64,000 nucleotides of DNA from Hypomyces perniciosus (GCA_008477525.1 SPDT01000005.1:2480001-2544000), one strand, 5' to 3'. Shown: positions 10,820-23,461, counted from the stretch's first letter. Notes: generated by a model from the letters alone, not told the origin. Translations and numbers: made by a program.

Positions 10820-12408
10820 TTATTTCTTTCCAAATTTGAACCACTTGGGCATTTTCTTACCCGAGCCATCTCCAGCATCTCTACTCTTCTCGTTCTTCTG
10901 TAACTCGGGAACAGCAGATGAGCTCCCGGGCTTCTCATCCACAGCGGTGGGAATTTCTGGTATTTTGACAGCCTGGCCCTTTTCCGCGACATTGGCCTTG
11001 AGGAATGGCCGTTTCTTCACATCAGCCGGTACGCCGTCACCCCAGACCAAACTCACGAGAACCCGTCCCGAGAGCTTGTACACCTTGATGAGGCCATGTC
11101 TTGGTGTATCATCATCCTTTATGACGGTTTTGCTCCCCGGAACCACCAGATGGAAAGGCTGGTCCCTGCTCGCCATGACATGCCTCACGGCCTCGTATAG
11201 AAACGCTCCTGTTTCTGAGGGCCCGATCTGCCACTCACTACTGGTGTTGTCCGGGAAGCGCACCTTGATGAGGACGGACTTGACAGCTGCGAGCTTGGCC
11301 TGCTCAGCGGCTTCCTTCTCTTCGATTTCCTTGTCGGAGAGGAGGCGCCTGTTTCGAGAGCTTTCTTGGAGTCGCGCTTGGTGTAATTGGGCGTGGGCAA
11401 TGGTTGGGGTGTAGTCGTTGTCTTCGATGGGGGCGAGGGCGGCTGCGGGCGTAGTGCCGGAGGGGGCGAGGAAGACGTTGACTGGCTGGAAGCGATCCTG
11501 CGGCTCTGATATATCTTCCTGCGGTGTTTGTTCAGGCTGTGAATTTGGGAATTCTTCTTGGTTAAAGGGTTGCTGGGTATCATTGCTTTCGCTGGGGAGC
11601 TCTGTTGGAGCTTCCGCCATGGTCGTGTCTTCAGATTGCTCCGTTGGCGGCTCTTGTGGTTTATCATCAGGGGTCTTCTCTTGTGCCTTGGTCATTTCCT
11701 CCTTCTTTTGCTCCGACTCGTCTTTGAAAAACTGTCCAATCTGCTCCATGGCCTCATAGAGCGTCTGATCAGTCTTCCTGAACGACAGCCGTATCAGGAC
11801 ATTGCCCGAATTATGTCCCAGCTGCGACATCGTCTTCTGAAAGTCAGCAAACGACGACAGCTCCCTGCCCATGATATTCAAAACCGGCGTCTCATAGTAC
11901 AGCTGCCCAACACCCGTACTGGCACCGTTTACCACCTCCGCCACCCCTCTGGCCGTGATATTGATGTTCTTCCCCGCGCTCGCCTCGCCGCTCTCAAACT
12001 GCCGCAGGATCTGCCATATCGCCAAGTCGGAGGGGAACTTCTTGATCAGCCGCCCGCCGGGTATCTCCTTCGCCTCTGTTTGAGGGACTTGCAGCGCAAT
12101 TTGCACGGCGGAGGGGGTTTTGGATTTTTGGACGAGCTCGAGTTTTGCGCCGGGGATGAGGCCCGAGGTGCGGAAGGGGACGGAGAGATCGACCTGCTTT
12201 TGCCTGTGTCTATAAACCACCCTACGGTTAGTATGTAGTTCAAGAGGAAGAGGGCTTGGTCTTGTGCGCACTTGATCAAGTACTTGTCTCCATCGAGATT
12301 GAGCTTCTTGCAAGCTTCTTGGAGGACGTCGGAGAGGTAAGTTCCTGGGCTGACTTTCACGGTCGTGCGCCTCAGGTCTGCGGCGATAACTACGACGTGT
12401 GACGACAT
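10820..12408 (-). CDS. UBX4: TUG/ASPSCR1-type UBX domain protein
   Basis: This is a 508-aa Cdc48/p97 cofactor of the TUG (ASPSCR1)/Ubx4 family. Exons on -: 12408-12272 and 12209-10820; the intron (GTGCGC donor, TATAG acceptor) joins DKYLIK to HRQKQVDLSVPFR. Residues 1-75 form the family's N-terminal ubiquitin-like domain (ADLRRTTVKVSPGTYLSDVL). A second ubiquitin-like/Ras-binding-like segment follows (LAIWQILRQFE). A long Glu/Pro/Gln-rich linker at about 215-340 leads to the UBX domain (about 345-430: SVLIKVRFPDNTSSEWQIGP, then YEAVRHVMA). The tail is basic. In yeast Ubx4 modulates Cdc48 in ERAD, and a similar role is inferred here. Confidence 0.9.
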
Positions 12409-13152
12409 TGTTGTTGATCCGGGAGAGATGGTAAATAGTAGCCGGAAGTGTCGGGCCCAGAAGAGAGGATATCTCTTAGTCGTGTAGCAGGTATAATGTT
12501 ATGGGCTGAATGTCACAAGAGAACACAACACAGCCTTTGGATGCTGTATTAGTGGGGTTGTGATGGGAGATTGGCGGGGAGCTTGTGAGTATCTAGTACT
12601 TGTACACTGATACCAGCCTCACCAAGATCAGCTACAGGACGTTTCTTCTTGTAGTAACAGAATCCGAGTCTTAAATGCCTGAATAACAAGGAAAACTCGT
12701 GACTAATTGGGATTCAGTTGAACAACTTGTTAGCTTGCTCGTAGATATCAAATCCTCCCCCTCAGAACTCATCTTCTCGAACAATCCGCAGGCAACCCTT
12801 TGCCAGCCTGCGAGGTACGTAATAGGCGTGAGCCACAGCGGGAGAAGCTCGGGCCCACCAGCCACACCCAACGGGCCACGCCAGACCATGTTTGCCTTGT
12901 GGCAGCCATAGGCAGGCTAAGCTGGCAGGCTGCTTGGGTGCGTTGCAGCTCGACATCAACTGGGGAAGCTCAGAACTCCTCCATCTTCTCCAATATCTCG
13001 ACGACACGACAGCATTGACTCAACGACAGCCACAGCGAACGCCATAACTGGGGTTCTCCTGTGTCATACCTCTGCGAACTCCTTAACCAAGCGGCAGAAA
13101 CTCAGAGTGTCGAGCCACCTATCTCGCTGTAGCAGCACTTAGAGAGCCCGCC
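12409..13152. promoter_or_regulatory. Shared upstream region of UBX4-like and PUP3 genes
   Basis: 744 bp between divergent start codons of a Cdc48 cofactor and a proteasome subunit, so both promoters must lie here. I looked for an exact yeast-type proteasome element (GGTGGCAAA) and did not find one. No other gene is seen. Confidence 0.5.
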
Positions 13153-13973
13153 ATGGTATGCCCACCTCCGTCCCTCATATGACGATTATCACAGATTCAG
13201 GCTAACATTCCCTTCTCCTAGTCGTCTCCTTTCTCGATCAGTCAGCCTCCCAGCAATCCCCCCAATCGACCATTGTTCAACTAACATGTCCTAGACGGCG
13301 GCGCCTGCGTCGCCATGGTCGGCAAGGACTGCGTCGCCATCGCCTGCGACCTCCGCCTCGGCCTGCAAGCCCTCACCGTCTCCAACAACTTCCCCAAGAT
13401 CTTCCAGTACGGCGACGTCTTCCTCGGCCTCACCGGTCTCGCCACCGATGTCAGCACCGTCAGCGACCTCTTCCGCTACAAGGTCAACATGTACCGCCTG
13501 CGCGAGGAGCGCGCCATCGCCCCGCGCACCTTTGCCAACCTCGTCTCCTCCTCGCTCTACGAGCGCCGCTTCGGTCCTTACTTTGTCTCTCCCGTCGTTG
13601 CGGGGCTTGATCCCAAGACGGGGAAGCCCTTCATCTGCGGCTTTGATAGTATTGGCTGTATCGACTTTGCCAAGGACTTTATTGTGTCCGGCACGGCATC
13701 GGAGCAGCTGTTTGGCATGTGTGAAGGCCTGTGGGAGCCGGATTTGGTGCGTCTACAAGCCCCTCCCTTTATTTCACCCTTACCTTCCGAGTTCTGGTCC
13801 GAAGCGAGGTTCTGACTGTCATTTTGTAGGAGCCTGAGGCGTTGTTCGAGACCATCTCGCAGTCCCTCCTAAACGCCGTGGACCGTGACGCCTTGTCTGG
13901 TTGGGGTGCACATGTCTACATCATCGAGAAGGACAAGGTCACCAAGAGATTACTAAAGGGTAGACAAGACTAA
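13153..13973 (+). CDS. PUP3: Proteasome subunit beta type 3
   Basis: This is the beta3 subunit of the 20S proteasome core, 205 aa, the same length as yeast Pup3. Exons: 13153-13155 (the ATG alone), 13222-13240, 13295-13746 and 13830-13973. The spliced N-terminus reads [20 protein letters not shown]. The proteasome fold then follows: [57 protein letters not shown]. Beta3 is a non-catalytic beta subunit, and there is no N-terminal propeptide with a processing Gly-Thr. The start codon immediately followed by a GTATGC donor is the only way I find to produce the conserved N-terminus in phase. Confidence 0.95.
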
Positions 13974-14334
13974 AAGCTGCTTATAAAGAGGAGAGATATC
14001 TACAAGGATGGGGGCAGATAACAAACAAGGCGTGTATGCTGTATGAATAGACATTTGGTCAGCGCCCAGGTGGAATAATGAAGTGCAAAAATAGCACAAC
14101 AATATCATGCCAGTGTCTACGTGCACCTTGAATCTGACTGAATCTGCATGGATCATTCATTACTGTTCATTTCTTAGTCATCTATACAAGCGTGGCCGCA
14201 ACCCACGCACATCATGTACCTTGCCCATCCGTGGAAGCCCAAAAAATAGTAATACATGAGTACTATGAGGTAGTATTTTACAGGCCTGTAAATCTAGCTT
14301 GGGCCGATCATGTGTCCCCCTCTATATCTTTCAT
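13974..14334. other. Convergent 3' intergenic
   Basis: Spacer between the stops of PUP3 (+) and the Ca2+-ATPase (-). No gene is seen. Confidence 0.4.
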
Positions 14335-17300
14335 CTATTGCTCTTTCTTGGCCTTGATGGTTTTGGTCGGGGTTTGCTGCATGAAGAATTGCCTCTCAAT
14401 GTATTTTAGAACCTCATCAAGAAGACTGTACGTGCCAGTTAGTTTCATCCATATGTAAAATATAAGGCATTTGTTGGGCGAGGGGGACTTACATGACGGG
14501 GGCACTAATGAACACGACCGCCTTCCATTCAAGCACGTTCAATGGCAGGATGGCAAACAAGCCCTGAAGCACCGGGGTGTAGAGCAGGGCGATGTGGAGG
14601 GCCATGGACAGCGCAATAGCATAGACAAGCATCATGTTCTTCCAAAGGGGAAGAGTGAGCAGCGACTCGCTCGACGACAAAGCGTTCATTGCATTAAACA
14701 TCTCAATGACGACCAGGATCGACAGCGACACGGTCGAGGCAGACTTGGCCATGTTGTTGGAGAACATGTCACATCCAATCTCGGGAAACTCGGTCGAGCA
14801 GTGGTGGAACCGAGAGAGCTGCCTATAGGTAATCTGTGGTCCCTCTGGGTTATACATAAACCACCAAACGTAACCAGCGACAGTCGCAAGACCAACGTAG
14901 GTGCCGATGATCAAGTACCGCATGAAGAGCCAACCGCCGATGAGGGGCTCATCCCTCCTTCGAGGGTGGCGCTTCATGATGCCGTGGTCCGGTGGGTTAA
15001 AGGAGAGTGCAGTTGCGGGGAGACCGTCAGTGACGAGATTGACCCAGAGCAGCTGAACAGGAATCAGCGCCTCTGGCAATCCAAGAGCCGCAGTGAGGAA
15101 GATGGAGACCACTTCGCCAATGTTGGACGAGATCAAGTAGCGAATGAACTGCTGTGTGTTGTTGTAGATGGAACGGCCCTCCTCAATAGCCACTTCGATG
15201 GTGGCGAAATTGCTGTCAGCCAGAACCATATCAGCGGCCAATTTGGCGACGTCCGTTCCAGAACCCATAGCAACACCAATATCGGCTTTTTTCAGGGCAG
15301 GGGCATCATTGACGCCGTCACCAGTCATGGCGACGACCTCACCAAGGGATTGGAGCAGATCAACCAGTCTGGACTTATGGCCGGGCTCGACACGAGAGAA
15401 CAGGAACGCTTTCTTAGCCGCCTCCAGTTGCTCGCTGGGGCTCAGGTTGTCGAATTCGCGACCGGTATAGCTCTTTCCCTTGAGATCCTCATGTTGACCG
15501 AAGACACCAATTTGTCGGCAAATACTCTCAGCCGTGTTGCGGTTGTCGCCAGTGATGACAATAACGCGGATGCCTGCCTCCTTGCATTGCCGAATGGATT
15601 GTGGTACTTCTGGTCGAGGAGGATCAAGCATGCCAACCAATCCGAGGAAAGTCATGCCCTTCTCAAGTTGAGCATATTGCTCCGTTGACTTTGCAGACTT
15701 GACCAAGGGGTTCTGGGAAACATCGTCGATGCTAGCAAGGGCAATGACACGAAGACCACGGTTACCATACTCGACTACTTCTTTGAGCAGCAGATCAGAG
15801 AGCTTCGCATTCAGAGGAACTTTGTTGCCATCCGCACCCAAGAGCGTGTGTGTGCAGCGCTCAAGAATAGACTCGGGGGCTCCCTTGACAAGCAGCTTCT
15901 GGGTCTTGCCGTTCTGGACCAAGACGGACATGCTCTTTCTATCCCGAGAGAACTCAAAAGTTGAAAGCCGAGGTAGTCGCTTTGCATGTTCCGCACTGGC
16001 ATAATCACCGCAATCTTCAAGAGGAGTCCCAGTTGGGGCGCAGGGCCCAAGCTTCTCAGCAAGCACCCTCAAAGCTCCTTCGGTCGATTCACCTACACTT
16101 GAGAAAGCGCCGCTTCGCGAATCATAGGCCAATTTGGCGTCATTGCATAGAGCTGCAACTTCAGCCATTTGACGAATGGTGGAGGAAGATGAGACAAGAT
16201 TGGTAACAATTTTGCCATTGCGCCTGATGTCACCCTTGGGAGCATAGGTTGTGCCCTCAACATCAAGCTCCGTCAAGTCGGTGCCCTTTTCATCGATATA
16301 GACGACTTTGTTGACACTCATCTGGTTAGTTGTGAGAGTGCCTGTCTTGTCAGAGCAGATGACACTGCAGCTTCCTAGAGTTTCGACTGAGGGCAAGCTC
16401 CGAACAACAGCATTCTTGGCCGCCATCTTCCGGGTGCCGAGTGCCAGACAAGTGGTAATAACAACAGCGAGACCTTCGGGAATTGCAGCCACGCCAAGGG
16501 AGACAGCAATCTTGAGATAGTAAATGGCACCCTTGGTCATGCTACCATGGCTTGGGTCATTGAAGTTAGGGATGTTGATTAGCCAGACCAGAATGCAGAT
16601 GACAGTGATGACCTTGGCCAAACTATCGCCGAAATCGTTGAGTTTTTGTTTCAGGGGGGTAGGCTCGGAGATCTGAGCGGTGATGCTCTCGTGGATGTCT
16701 CCAATCGCAGTGTTGGATCCCGTCAAAACAACAACCGCTTTGGCTCGTCCCGTAACAACAGTGGTTCCGGAGAAGAGCATATTGATCTGATCTTGCAAAA
16801 CAGCCTTGTCGTCGTTGACTACCGCCGTACAATCCTTGCCGACACTTGCACTTTCTCCGGTGAGGATAGCCTGGTCCACAGCAAAACTGTTGCTCTCGAT
16901 GGCGATAATGCGGCAGTCGGCGGGGATGCGAGCTCCAACGGAAACAGACACAATGTCACCAGGGACAAGTTCGTCAGCCTTAACGCGGGAAACATGGCCG
17001 CCATTGCGCACCACATTGGCTTCGTTTGCAGAGTATTCTTGCAACGCGGCGATGGCCTTCTCAGCGCTGCTTTCTTGGGAGACACCGACAACGGCATTGA
17101 GGATGAGGATGGTAAGAATCTACAAGGCGATTTGGTTAGCAGCCGTATCGGATGTTAATATGGTGAGTTGGTGCAGATCAGACTCACCACGGCGGGATCG
17201 ACAAACGCGCTCCAGCCGCCTTCGTCTTCGAAGAGAGCCAGGACGAAGGAGACGGCAGCAGAACCGAGCAGAATAATAACCAGCTGGTCCTTGAATTGCT

Positions 17301-17540
17301 CGAGAATGAGCTCCCACAAAGGGGTAGGGGGTTCTTCGGGAATAGCTACGAAGCGATTAGTACCACCAATCTTGATCCCGCGGGGCAATAGTCGGGATGG
17401 AGGGGCATGGTGGTTTGCGTACCATTGCGGCCGTGTTTTTGCCTCAGATCACGGACTTGGCTATCGGTCAATCCAGCGTGCTCGTCAACCTTGAAGTTGG
17501 TGAGCACCTTCTGGATGGGAAGAGCGTAGGCGTTGTCCAT
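14335..17540 (-). CDS. SERCA-type endoplasmic reticulum Ca2+-transporting ATPase (P2A)
   Basis: This is a P-type ATPase of 997 aa that pumps Ca2+ into the ER at the cost of ATP. Exons on -: 17540-17423, 17345-17188, 17119-14493 and 14425-14335. Motifs: LTGES (actuator, about 178-182), AAIPEGLA (M4 Ca2+-site Glu about 307), SDKTGTLT with the phosphorylated Asp about 349, [21 protein letters not shown] hinge, and the M5/M6 segment ending [18 protein letters not shown]. These positions match animal SERCA closely, unlike Golgi PMR1-type pumps. The start MDNAYAL was chosen over an upstream in-frame Met because it matches the family's short N-terminus. The last exon adds [16 protein letters not shown] and ends in KKEQ, which fits a dilysine KKXX retrieval signal. 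Confidence 0.95.
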
Positions 17541-18853
17541 GGTGGCGGATTGCGCCGAGAACGGCTCTGTTGCGACAACAGGGCCCAGCGCACTTGGTGA
17601 TACAAGCACTGAAGTGACGGAGATGCGGCGGCCAATACGATGGAGGGGAAATAGGAAAGGGAGGAAAAGAGAGAAAATTGCAATGTCTGCCAGGAGGGGA
17701 AAGGGAATGGTTAGCGGCGCAGCGTGAACATGACAGATTTGTCAGATCTCGCAGGGAGAAACTTCAACGTGTCGTTTTTGTCAAAGAGGCGGAGGACCTG
17801 CGCTTCTTCCGCGAGCCCCATCTCTTGGCCGTCTCTGGTTAGTCCCAGGGCCATCTGCAGGACCACACAGCGGGTGCTTGAATAGCGGGTTTTAGTGAGC
17901 TTTAGCAATGCATTCACTGGCTGTTTTGGGGTCCAGTGACGTGGAGGCGCCCCATGACACGCTCAGCACTGCCACAGCGCACCACCCGCGGAAAGCAGCG
18001 ATCAGCCATCCACTTATATCATGGCCCCATGTACGAAGTACTCCGTAATAGTAATTAGTACTCGGTACGAAGTACATGTTAAAGCATCTCGCATGGCCGG
18101 GAATTTTTCGGCTGAAACCTCCGAATCGGATTGTGACATTGCGGCTCTCGCTGCCGGACCCTCGGCCTCTATGGAGTACATCCAATTACTACTCGTATAT
18201 GTACAAACGACGTGTCAAGGGATCTCACACGTTGCGGAAAATCTCTCTAACCCTTTCTCTGGAAAATACAAACAGTTCCGTTCATGAGAGTGCCAGGGCG
18301 ATGCAATCATGACTCGTGTTCCTATCATCTGTCCACCAACCTCATCCTGTGACATTGCCTACCTAGGTACTCTCAACTCCTGCGCCCCCCCCCGTCTTAC
18401 CTACAGTTAAACAGATCTAAGTCATCCAGTATCACACTCTTCGCGCTGTGCAACTCCGCTATATTCGCGACACAGATGCGGAAATGGAAAATCACGACCG
18501 AATCGAGTCTAGCAACACCACATCTGGGCTCAATGGTATCTTCATCCAGCTCCTGCCCGATGTACAGTCCATGCAAGAGGCAAGAGGGAAGGTCAGGTGA
18601 TTCCTGGTTGTTCCTGGCGACCTGAATACCAAATGCTGTGGTCTTGTTTTGTTTCCTTGAATACCTTAGGTAGTATCGTCTTCTCCTTCGCATGAGGGAT
18701 TGTCGGTTTCTGTTACATTGTTCCATCTTCATGCTCCTCAGTTCGCCATGTGTTGGCTCTGAGTCCTTCCTTTCCAGCTGCTCTTTTTGTGTCTTGGAAC
18801 CAATTTTGCATCTTCTTTTTTGGGGCCTTTTTCTTTTTGGCCTTCATTCGGGA
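17541..18853. other. Divergent intergenic between Ca2+-ATPase and RhoGEF
   Basis: 1.3 kb with no supported gene. A cluster of the motif family lies at 18032-18074 (TACGAAGTA, an overlapping TACTCCGTA, then TACGAAGTA again). The + frame upstream of 18854 is open to 18692, but it encodes a hydrophobic stretch that is probably untranslated leader. Confidence 0.45.
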
Positions 18854-21800
18854 ATGGATCTTGTCGATTCGTCATCTTCTTCCCAGCATAGCTCTATCCA
18901 TAGCTCTCGACGCTCCAGCTGGGCTGCTATCGTGCAGAACTTTCAGGAGGCATGTGACGATCTCGAAGATGTGGACTTCATGGAACTTGACCACGTCGAT
19001 ATCGCTTCGAAACTGAACAACCTCCACATCGAGAGCATCGACGTCCCTGGAGCGGGGGAAAGCATAGATATCGAAGGCTACCATGTCAAGGTTGATAGGT
19101 CGTCCCACGACACTGGCATTTCTCTAAGTCAGATGTCCATTGATCCTTGTAGTGAACCAATACAGGAGCTGTCGAAACAAGAGGATCTCGAATCATCGGG
19201 TCCGTTTCACAAATGGATGAGGATAATACATCGCCGAGCAAAGCAACGGCCGGCCCTGTCAACTGCCAACGGCGCCCTGCAATTGGGCCCTCATTCCGAC
19301 TTTGAGGGACCTGAAACTGTTTGGAGGAGATCTCGTCATCGGAAATCCTCTTCTGGGTCCTCGTTTAGGTTTGTTTCGGCGGTTCGAAGTGCTAGTGCCA
19401 GCCTCGCCAGTGTCAGCGCTGTGGCACGGTCTCGAAGGAATACTACTCGTTCACAATGTTTCTCACCAACGGACCGCAGTAGCAGAGCTTCGGGCCCTAG
19501 GGCATCTGAGGATAGTGGCATGCTGGAGACCCAGGTGTTGGCGGACGCCGCTGCTACAGAGCGCTCTCTAAGGCGACGAAAGGTCTTAGAGGAACTCATC
19601 AGCACGGAGGAAGCATACATTGGTGATGTCCGCTTTCTAATGAACGTCAGTTGGGTCCTTTCCTCTAATGATATGACTCGTCACTGAAGAACAAAAATCA
19701 GGTTTATGTCACCATCCTGGCTGCGTTGCCTTCGCTTTGCGTGGGATTGAGGTCCTCCATCAATCGGAACCTGACAGAAATTGTTGAGCTTCACGAAGAG
19801 ATTCTTGGTGAATTACACAGAGTAGTACCGCACTCCGAGTATACTCAAATCGACGTTTCCTCGTCGCTGGCCATTCCACATGACCAGAATCAACGCCATG
19901 GATGCGGCCACCGCCGATGGGCTAGTCTCAGTGCCGTACCAGAACATGATATGGGAGTGGAATGGCTTCAGAGAGTCCCCGGAATGCTGGCAGATCCACA
20001 AGTAGCAGCAGAGGTCTCCAAGGTCTTTGGAAAAAAGGTATCTCTTAGGACATGACCTTCAGATTTACCAAAACCGCAATTCTGACGCGTCATCCAGATA
20101 AATCGGTTCTTCATATACGAGGAGTATGGGGCAACGTACGAGATGATGATCAAGGATATTGCTTCAGCACAACAGTTCATACCAGATTGGGAGACATATC
20201 AAAAAGGCCTGGAAGCTTTAGCAGTAACTCTCGGGTCCGCCAGGAGCAATGAGGACGGGGCCAAGAAGGCCTTGACAACCAACGATTTGCTTGTAAAGGT
20301 GTGCAATCATACCGAGTTCTGTGGAGAGGAAATACACTGATGTCTCCCCTGTCAGCCTATACAGAGAGTTTGCAAATACCCACTATTATTCTCTGAGCTT
20401 CTCAAATACACCCCTGTGTCTGACTGCCCAAATTCCCATATGGAAGTCGACAGTACTCTCACAAGGCTCCGTGAAGCAACGGCTGAGATCAACCGGGCAT
20501 CTGATGATGTGCGGATGAAGGAAACGCTGGAGAAGACATGGCTTTTGCAAGACCGGCTAGCATTTCCCGACAGGGTAAGATGTGCGCGGATTTGTTTGAA
20601 ACAAAAACTTACATATCCCGCTACTATAGAAACTCGACGCATTTTCCAAGAAGCAGATACGATCCTTTGGGCACATTCGTCTCTGCGGCACACTTCATGT
20701 GTGCTGGCAAACCAAGAAGGGAGTCGACGGGCAATACTTGATTTGCTTACTCTACCGAGATGTTCTTTGCCTTGCCTCTGCCTGCAAGATTGAGCCGATA
20801 TATACCATTCTGGCCTGTATCAATGCCAATGAAATTAAAATCGAAAATGTTGACAACGGGCGAGGTGAGCAAAACTGTCCTGGAAATTGCAAAAGACCCC
20901 CTTCTGACAAAAGAACTAGGGCTACAATGTCACACTGCGCCGTTCTCCTGGAAAGTGGTATTTGAATGCGACCATCAATTATACGAGTTGATCATGACAG
21001 CTTGTACACTCAAGGAAGAAATGGAATGGCGGACAAGATTGGCTCGACCAGACAAGGAGGACTGGGAGCCAAGACGTTCCGACATATTCAGCTCACTCTA
21101 CCTAGACATGAAAAGCATGGGTACCGTTTTTGGAAAGCCGGGTTAGCACTTGTCGTTGAGCCAGATGAGGTTGCACATCTCTAACAAGGTCACAGGAACT
21201 ATTGCACGACGCATGTCGATACACCGAGCCACTACAGTCGGGCCAAAATCACCGCTGTGTCAGGTCGTGCTAAAGAATACAACCCTCGTGCGAGATGCTC
21301 CGAATAACGCTTCTGCCGCATTGACAATCAATCGTTCACAATCTTTGTTAACGACGAATCGCGTACCCGTGCTTGCCCCAGCCCGGAGTGAACGAGCCCG
21401 GTTGGAAGCTCTCCTAGCGGACGTTTGGAGCAGGGAGATCCTCCCATTTCCTGGCATGACAACGATATCGCGAGGCGAGCATCTCGTCCGAAGTTCGGCG
21501 TCGGTAATAAGGAAGCTCAGTGTGGCGAGTATCGCAAGTTCCTTCACCAAGAGGTCGGGTAGCCTCACACAGCGAACCAGGGCCTGTGATCATGGTAGCC
21601 TGGGTGAGACCTTTAAACGCTGTGATAGCAGAAGTGTCATGGATGTGGCAACAGTGGACCACATGGATATTGATGAAGAGCCAACCAGGAAAGCAAAGAG
21701 GCAGCGAACTGAACAGAGTGCCAATGATACTTGTGAAGATACAGGGGCGTATGGGACCGTTCGTCGAATGGTGCGAAAAGAAACATCTCTCCCGGAGCCT

Positions 21801-22037
21801 GATAGCATTGAACATCCGCTGGCCCCTGTGGTACGAGCAAAATCGACCAGTATTCTGCTACCGAGACGATCTTCAAGCTTCCAAAAGACAGCTTCGCCAT
21901 TACCGGAAGTGGAGAAAGCACGTAAATCGTCAATTGAGAGGGTCCGGAGCCTCGGTTTATGGTCCAGAGCCAGTGGAACAAAGAATGAAGGGGGTAGCGG
22001 TCTCAGAAAGCTGTTTTCAATAGGCAGGGATTTTTGA
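18854..22037 (+). CDS. Rho guanine nucleotide exchange factor, DH-PH domains
   Basis: This is a 948-aa Dbl-homology RhoGEF, expected to load GTP onto a Rho/Cdc42-type GTPase at sites of polarised growth. Exons: 18854-19645, 19702-20037, 20098-20298, 20356-20574, 20630-20864, 20920-21141 and 21196-22037; all phases agree. The DH domain begins at about residue 240 (KVLEELISTEEAYIGDVRFL) and includes the conserved KPIQRVCKYPLLFSELLKYTP core at about 443-463. A PH domain follows at about 525-650. Inside the DH domain there is an insertion of about 70 residues after HEEILGELHRVVPHSEYTQ. The N-terminus is Ser-rich, and the C-terminal 280 residues are basic and disordered with an NLS-like RKAKRQR. 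The target GTPase cannot be read from the sequence. Confidence 0.88.
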
Positions 22038-22973
22038 TGAAGAGTTGGATTCCTCTCATATGGACGTGTGGGCAAAGAAGTGGCTCGCTCATTCGGCTAT
22101 AGCAGACTTAGATGGTAAGAGACGGCAGACAAGTATATCATTCTTAATATACGAATCGTATTTTATTCCTAGCCTTTGGGCTCTACATAAAACGTCGAGG
22201 ACTGTGATGACGAGCAAGATGTGCCAAGAATGCCGGGTCGGTATCTAAAACGGGTCTGGCCGATCGATGCATTCATTCCAGCGAGTCAGTGACGTAGGCC
22301 CTATACAAGTGGTAGTAATAATAATTTGACAGCCAGCCAATGCTCATAATTAACTCTTGGTGGGTCATAAACTACGTAGTATATATGTATGTATGTATGT
22401 ACGTATGTATGTACATACATACTGAGTCATTTGGGTGTGCCTGATCTTCTGATCCTCTGATCTTCGCACAGTTGGACGGCCAAATATCGTCATACAATTG
22501 ATGCGCAATGCCAATGCTTGGCTCATTGTACCGGATACTGCGTCTCATGAGGTCATAATATACCGTCTGGGGTCCTTCATGTGGAGTTTCTGTGTCAATA
22601 ACGTGCGAAGCAAAAGTGGAAGCTATGATGCGGTACAGTTGCTGTTGTTACAGTGTCTGCACGCCACGATGACGTAGTTGGTGATGAGCTCCCCTCTTTC
22701 CAGCTTTCCAGAGCTCCCTTTAAGGTTGCACCTTTTCCTCTTCCATTCATTATTTCAGAAATAAATAGATACCCTCTCTCCCCATACGGAATCAACTTGA
22801 TCTTCCACTTCTACACATCTACATCTTTGACCATAATATACTTCTACTATCGTCTTCGACTTCGACAACGACCTGGCCTATCAGCGATATCTAACAAACA
22901 CGATCACGCGACACACGCCCATCAAGCAATCCACTTAAGACAGATCCCATTCTCATACCAGACCACGGCCAAA
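22038..22973. other. Intergenic / promoter of RTC3-like gene
   Basis: No gene is seen. A GTAT/GTAC repeat lies at about 22381-22422. A single CCCCT, the core of the yeast stress-response element, lies near 22689, but one copy means little. Confidence 0.4.
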
Positions 22974-23461
22974 ATGACTCGCGGAGAATCCACCCAGTCC
23001 AAGGTTCACTTCAAGGGCAAGCAGGATGACTTCCTCGTCTTTGTGGAAGATGTCAACACGTACAAGAAGTGGAAGAGTGACAAGAGCATTCCGATCGCCC
23101 ACTTCATCTCAAGCTTCCAGATCTTCCTCACACATAGGCAAGTCAAACAAATACAATGCCCAAGGGGATTGGTTGGTGATTTGAGTGCACCGCGGCTAAT
23201 ACACGCTATATAGACAAGGCACCCAAGGAACATTTGACGAGGCCTCAAAGGCCTCGCTGGCAGCTGAGTTCGACACGGAAAACGCAGACGAGGTTGTTGA
23301 AAGGATCTTGCAGGAGGGCGCCATGCAGAACATGGAGGTGAGATGAAGGCCCTTACCGGCCCGCCGTTGATCGATAATTGATCACTAACACAACCAATTG
23401 ATAGATGCCTGGCCGCCAAGGTGTCACAAATGAGTCAATGAGCTCTATGAGGGTTAAATAG
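22974..23461 (+). CDS. RTC3: RTC3-like protein (SBDS N-terminal domain only)
   Basis: This is a 114-aa protein made of just the N-terminal FYSH/SBDS-like RNA-binding fold, like yeast Rtc3 (YHR087W, 111 aa). Exons: 22974-23137, 23214-23337 and 23405-23461. Family signatures: KVHFKGKQDDFLVFVEDVNT, KWKSDKSIPIAHFISSFQIF, then after the first intron QGTQGTFDEASKASLAAEFD, and VVERILQEGAMQNME. The first intron uses a GC donor (AG/GCAAGT); the nearby GT would put the next exon out of phase and hit a stop. The yeast protein is linked to RNA metabolism and stress; the role here is inferred. It lacks the later domains of full SBDS/Sdo1. Confidence 0.88.

Noticed and set aside
18692..18853. Upstream in-frame extension of the RhoGEF (hydrophobic N-terminus)
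   Set aside because: Family members are cytosolic. The extension is a Phe/Leu/Cys-rich translation of T-rich leader sequence; MDLVDSSSSS is a more natural start.
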